Source: Arthrobotrys musiformis
Taxonomy: Eukaryota; Ascomycota; Orbiliomycetes; Orbiliales; Orbiliaceae
Direction: 5' to 3'
DNA length: 64,000 nt
Assembly: GCA_036971715.1 (NCBI GenBank)
Contig: JAVHJL010000011.1
Span: forward strand, 1,054,001-1,118,000
Positions 59,237 through 64,000 of the stretch are shown one piece after another. The first letter of the stretch is position 1; each line of letters begins with the position of its first letter. Under the pieces are notes generated by a model. That model did no database searches. It saw only the letters and a program-made list of their open reading frames with translations, and was not told the origin of the DNA. Position numbers and translations under genes: made by a program.

Positions 59237-62200
59237 CTACTCTTCCCGATAAGAATGCATCCTCATCTCTCCCAAGTCCTTCCGTGCCCTCTCCAACGCA
59301 TTCGTAAGTTCCAAAATCTCGACCTGCAGACGCAAAAATTAGATTCTATACTCTTCCATAAACATATAAGATCGTAACGTACCTGCTTCTCCATCTCCTG
59401 GACCTTAAACTCATGCGAGCTCAATTTGGTATAATCAACATCATTCTCAGCGTTCGCCTTCGCCTTGATGATATCCTGAACCTGCCTAACCAGCGACCTA
59501 CACGCCGAATTGACAGCCTTCGAGGCTCCCTCCAATCGGTCTTGCGTCTTGGACATGAAAGTAGCCTTGACACGGGAGGCGGCCACGAGCTGGGCGGTGG
59601 AAGCGGTAACGTCATTACAAGCAACGATACTGTCATCCCAAAACAGTTAGCACCCGCAATCACAAGTAGGATGATAGAAGCACATACAGCTGCTCAAGTT
59701 TATTCCTCCCAACGATAACACCATCAGCAGTTTCAATCAACAGATTTGTCGAAGTAGCCACCGCCTTAGCCGCAGAAATCAACCCCTCAGTCCACCTATT
59801 ATTCCTCTTGTAGAAAGCAGTCTTAGAACCACCCCCCTTGCCTTGAGCCACAATCTCCCTCTGCGAGTCCGTAGCAGCCTTGATCAAAGCCGTGATAGCA
59901 GTAGTAATCGCAATCGCGGAATTCAAAATCGAGTCGTGGATCTCAAGCTCGAAGGTATCGTAGTCTCTATTTCTATTGGCCATCTTGCTCAACCGTGCGG
60001 CGGCAGCTTCGATGGCTGCGGCAGCAGCTCCGAGTTCTCGGTCGACAATATCTTCCAGGTTTCCGGATTGGTTGGCAAGGCTACCACCCTTGGGAGCAAA
60101 TGCTTCAGTGAGCTTGGAGAGTTTCTGAAGATTCTGGTGGACGTCATGGTTTCCGGCGACCACGATTCCAATCTTCGCGTCGTCATCGTAGTCGATGATT
60201 CGGAAGGACATCAGGCTGTTAAAGAATTTGGCAGTGGCATTTGCGGATAGTCTGGCCGCGTTAATGATGGCATCCGCCTTCTTCTCATCGGGCGAAAGGC
60301 GTGTGATACCCTTCGCATTCACAAGGACATCAGAGATGGCGGAGGCGAGCACGCTGACGGTCTTGATGATTGCTGAGTGGTCACCGTTTGGCCCATCAGC
60401 AATGAAGTTGTTGAATGAGGTGGCAAACTCCGTGGCGCTCAGTCCAGCCTTCTCAAGCTGAGAGAGCAAGTACGCCGCAGTAGCATTCTGGTTACCAGCC
60501 TGCATTGGCGATTCCAATTCATACAAAGCGTCATCCACACGCTTGACACCGCTTTGTAGGACAGAGTCGATAAGACCGTTGAGCTTGCCGATATGATCCA
60601 GCAATACATTGTCGATTTGGTTGCCCGTCGCAAGATCCCGCTCTCCCGCAGCCTACTCCAGTTAGCAACAAATAACCCACCCCAACCCCGACAAAATGGG
60701 AGAACTTACATCCTGAAGATCCTTCATCTCGCGAATCAACTGATCCATAGCCTCCTGCATGACATCAATCTCATCCTCCTTCTCACGCAGTTGTCTTTGA
60801 AGATCGACATCCCCATCCTTCGACCTCGAAGATAGCTCATCAAGCTGTCGTTGTTTATCCCTCAAGACTCTATTCAAATCATCAACCTCTCTCGTATGCT
60901 TACTGATAAGCACCGAAAACTCCGACCCCTTGCTCTTCTCCGCATTGTCAGCTCTATCGATCGCCAACCTCAGCTCCCTTTGCAACTTCTCGAGCTCGTC
61001 TTTATTCCCACCCTTCGATCTATCCAAATCGAAGAGCGCACGGTCCCTCTCTCGGATCATATCCGCCAACTCCAAATTCTTCGTCTTCATCTCCCTTTCG
61101 AGTTTCTCCCGCTTATCGATCGCCTCTTGCGCAGACGACGCCTTCAACTGCATAGCCTTGTACTTCTGCAGCATATCCAAATGTTCGGATCGAAGCTGCG
61201 AGTAGAGCTTGGCGAGAGATTCGTACTTGCTCTTCCACAGTGCGACCTGCTCTTGCAATGACTTGATAAGATCATCCTTTGACGCGGTAGTCTGTTGATT
61301 GTTGAGCACAACATTCTGGAGTTCGATTTCGAGCGCCTTGACCTTCCTATCGTACTGTTCGAGGAGAAGTTGGTCCCGCTCGTACTGTCCGCGCATCTTA
61401 AGGAGCTCTTGTTCCATCTCCGCGAATTTGCCCTGGACCTGGCGGTCATATTGATCCCTGAGAAGTTGCTCCTGGGCGAGTCGCTGAGCTTCGGCTTGTT
61501 GGGCTTGTTGGCGTTCGAATTCCTGCTGCTGGGCGTATTGGAGCTGCTGCTGTCGTAGTCTTTCGGCTTCGAGCTGCTCTTGTAGCCTTCGCTGTTCCTC
61601 CTCGTATTGTCTTTGCTGCTGCTGCTGTAGCTGGCTCTGCGCCTCCTGGGTCGACCAGAAGTCATTGATAGGCTGGGGTTCTGCGGATTTAGCGGGCGGC
61701 GGGGGTGGCGATGGGGAGCGTGGCTTTGGGGTTTCGTTAGCGGGCCTGGCTGGTAATGCTGGCGGCTTGTCGTCTTCGGCTAGGAGGTTCGGGGGGTCTT
61801 GAGGAAGTTTGGGAACGGTGATAAGGCTGGTGAGGTATCGGAGGTTGGAGCATTCGTAGTAGAACTTGACGAGGCGGTAGTGCTGGGAGGTGTATCGCTT
61901 TCGTAGGGGTTCAAGGGCATCATCATCACCGAGGGCTGTTTTCCCCCAACAATTAGTAAATACACTAAATTTCCACTCCGAGATTTGGTGGAAGGCATAC
62001 TCTGATGCATAGCGCGCAGCATGCTGGTAAGGAACTTGTAGATTCCATAGCTCTCGTGGACGAGGGGTACGAGGGCGGATATTCTGCACTCATTGTTGGT
62101 CCCGGGTCGGAAGTGCGCAAAGATGAGCTTTTGGAAGGTATCGATCTGGTCCTGGAGGGTTGCCAAATCGGAGATTGTCTCGTAACCTTCGTTCGGATCG

Positions 62201-63051
62201 TTGATAGTCTTCAAGCTGATGTACTCCTCATACTCGAAGGTGCCATTAAACTCCGGGTGGTGTCGGTGAAATTGAAGCTTCTTCAGGAGGAAATAAACGT
62301 ATTCGCGGATAAGCGGTCCGTATCCTGGTATCACTTTAGGTTAGTCGTCGCGACGGGTGTAAGTTGGAGAAGAGAGAGGAAAGAGTACCCCTGAGTCCTT
62401 CTCCACTCACGCCACGGGTAAGACTCTCAATCCATTGCGTATGCTGCTGCGCTTCCTTGAGGGTGACGGGAGCACCCTCCTGTAGGACTTTGTGTATGCA
62501 CTGGAGGGCCTTGAAAGTCTGGATCTCATCGGCGAGGATCGGTTGTCTATTGCAGTGTGTCAGCGACAGAGGGCCCGGGGGCTACCGGCTTGGAAGGAGC
62601 GATCGTACACTTTCATGCCGGCCCAGAAGGATTGCGACGACTTGTGGTCCCATGTGTAGACAATACAGCTGCGCACATGTTTTCCTACAGGAGCGGCGAG
62701 GGTTGTTGGTTAGAATCGGAGACTGTCGGATGATGATGACAATGGGAGAGAGAGTATGGCATACGTTTTGGAGCAGTTTCCTCTGTCAACCACGGGAAGA
62801 TAAGTGTTAGCAAGCATGACCTAGTAATGAAGCAAGGGGTGCAGTAGTAGTACTACTACTAGTACTAGTAGTACTTACCAATGCTTGTAGCTTTCCTGAT
62901 GTTGACGGCAAGCTCCGACTCTGTCCTGTGGTTTTGCATCGTTTGATCGACCCGTCAGCCAAGATGCTCCGACTTCTGTACAAAATGAGGGAAAGAAAGA
63001 ATAGACATACTTCGACAGGTCGACATTTCGTGATGGACCGGTGTAGGCCAT
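59237..63051 (-). CDS. sla2: Sla2 / End4 (Hip1R family) endocytic actin adaptor
   Basis: Ten exons (63051..63011, 62925..62879, 62782..62765, 62684..62609, 62546..62389, 62324..62001, 61935..60710, 60652..59688, 59629..59383, 59323..59237) join to 1062 residues, every phase consistent. The protein links clathrin coats and membrane PIP2 to actin during endocytosis and supports polar growth. The ANTH domain covers about 1-285 (SIEETAPKRKHVRSCIVYTW, YGPLIREYVYFLLKKLQFH). A Pro-rich linker precedes a Gln-rich coiled coil (about 330-640). The C-terminal I/LWEQ (talin-like) actin-binding domain spans about 800-1030 (ETADGVIVGRNKLEQLIVAC, TKLSSHEFKVQEMEKQVEIL). Exon 3 is only 18 nt. Intron 2 carries self-complementary AGT/ACT repeats next to its donor. 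sla2 often flanks mating-type loci in ascomycetes. Confidence 0.95.
62843..62875. repeat. AGT/ACT palindromic repeat inside sla2 intron 2
   Basis: An 18-bp perfect palindrome (AGTAGTAGT then ACTACTACT, 62843-62860) is followed by CTAGTACTAG-type symmetry up to a few bases from the intron's donor at 62878. On the transcript it could form a hairpin near the 5' splice site. Confidence 0.75.
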
Positions 63052-63735
63052 GCTGTGATGCGATGTGATGCGGTCGATGCAGCCGAGCGGGCGAGTGTTG
63101 GTTGGGTGGTGTGGAACGGAGCTGAGGGAGGTGTGTCGAGCTGCCCCCTCTTCGATTCGACTATAATCGGCCAAGCAAGCTACCAAGCACTACTATGTGA
63201 GGACGTCGATGGTCGAGAATAAGTATGAAAAAGGTCGGGGTATTCGGAACACTCGGAGGTTTGGGGGATGGAGATAGTTATAACAGCTGCAAAAGGGGAG
63301 TCCTGTGTGATATGATTAGTGTGCAGGGGTGCCTGCATGTCAGTCTGAGTGGAGTGCAGAAGTGGTGATACTTTCAACGGAAATGAAGTGTGGAGAGACA
63401 CCGTTACGCAATTTGATTCCAAACATCAAACATTCTCACCGCCAACATGGGAGGCAGCCAGACGGGAGGCGGAGCATGGCGGGCCACGCGTCTAGTCTGC
63501 TTTTTATTTTTATTTTCGTTTTTTATTTAATTTTTATTTTTATTTGATAAACAAGTACACGGCCATAGCCGCTGCTCTAAAGACATGACATCCCGAGTAG
63601 GCAGGCGGGCAGTTACGAGGCATACATATAAGTATACACTTATACGATATACACTTCACAAGGCAGCCTCGTTCATACATCCAAGAGTAACAGAGGAATC
63701 GAGAGTAACAGAGGAGGAGGAGGAGGGACAGCAGA
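63052..63735. other. sla2 upstream region
   Basis: This holds the sla2 promoter and the 3' flank of the next minus-strand gene. A T-rich run with TTTTTATTTT units lies at 63500-63545. A near-direct repeat (GAGTAACAGAGGA) occurs twice at 63684-63716. No gene is seen. Confidence 0.55.
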
Positions 63736-63966
63736 CTACAGGTCAATCCTATCTTGAACCCGCACCCGATCCCACCAGACCATCACCAACTCCCCCGCCC
63801 AGCTGCCCCACTCCCTCCACGGCGGCCGCTCCCTCTTCTCGTGCGAATCCTGCAGCAGAACTATCATCGTCGCAAAACTCAGTCCCGTAAACACCGTGAT
63901 GCTCGTCGACACCTCTCTGTACTCGCTAATCCGCATCCTCACAATATGAAACCCGATCCCAATAGT
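63736..63966 (-). CDS. Last exon of an unidentified minus-strand gene (partial at right edge)
   Basis: A frame of 76 codons plus stop begins just after a strong splice acceptor: branch site TTACTAAT, then GTATAG at 63972-63967. It ends at TAG 63738-63736. The translation starts TIGIGFHIVRMRISEYREVS, continues with a hydrophobic stretch (STSITVFTGLSFATMIVLLQ) and ends in a Trp-rich, charged tail (PPWREWGSWAGELVMVWWDR). It looks like real protein and may be membrane-associated. No family is recognised. The rest of the gene lies beyond the window. Confidence 0.5.
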   Translation of the reverse strand, partial: TIGIGFHIVRMRISEYREVSTSITVFTGLSFATMIVLLQDSHEKRERPPWREWGSWAGELVMVWWDRVRVQDRIDL

Positions 63967-64000
63967 CTATACCTCTATTAGTAACTGATCAATCAATAGT

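Overview
The window looks like nuclear DNA of a filamentous ascomycete (Pezizomycotina). The evidence is the short introns (about 50-110 nt, one of 257 nt) with GT..AG ends and CTAAC/CTAAT-like branch points, single-copy fungal housekeeping genes with long disordered leaders, a tRNA-Ile gene with a short intron, and secreted Thr-rich and GPI-type proteins. Genes are sparse. Many intergenic stretches run 2-4 kb and one runs 9.5 kb. I cannot name the species.

Layout. 1-5 kb: the 3' end of an unknown gene, a single-pass membrane protein, and the splicing factor SF3A1/Prp21. 5.2 kb: tRNA-Ile(AAU). 6.7-7.8 kb: a secreted beta-sandwich-like protein whose frame is broken by one TGA. 11.4-13.5 kb: the DHHC palmitoyltransferase Erf2. 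15.7-17.2 kb and 28.5-29.9 kb: two pepsin-fold (A1) homologues that lack the first catalytic DTG. 19.4-20.9 kb: a mitochondrial TPR membrane protein. 24.5-25.6 kb: a DUF1445 (D-glutamate cyclase-like) enzyme. 32.9-34.2 kb and 40.4-42.1 kb: two diverged PD-(D/E)XK nuclease-like paralogues. They flank a secreted Thr-rich protein with two knottin-like modules (36.5-37.8 kb) and an inverted broken copy of one of its segments (36.0 kb). 42.2-44.1 kb: a divergent pair, a DUF1989 protein and a small membrane protein. 45.2-49.8 kb: Raptor/Kog1. 49.8-59.2 kb: no convincing gene. 59.2-63.05 kb: Sla2/End4 in ten exons. The right edge holds the last exon of another minus-strand gene.

The conserved genes work in separate core pathways: pre-mRNA splicing (Prp21), Ras-type palmitoylation (Erf2), TORC1 signalling (Kog1), and endocytic actin coupling (Sla2). 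The stretch from about 28 to 42 kb is different. It holds fast-evolving secreted and nuclease-like paralogues with lost catalytic residues plus a rearranged gene fragment, so it reads as an accessory block between conserved flanks. The most unusual areas are this block and the 9.5 kb gene-free, TATATA-dotted, A+C-skewed block next to sla2, a gene that often borders mating-type loci. Exon models were built by hand from frame continuity and splice signals; none was checked against transcripts or databases.
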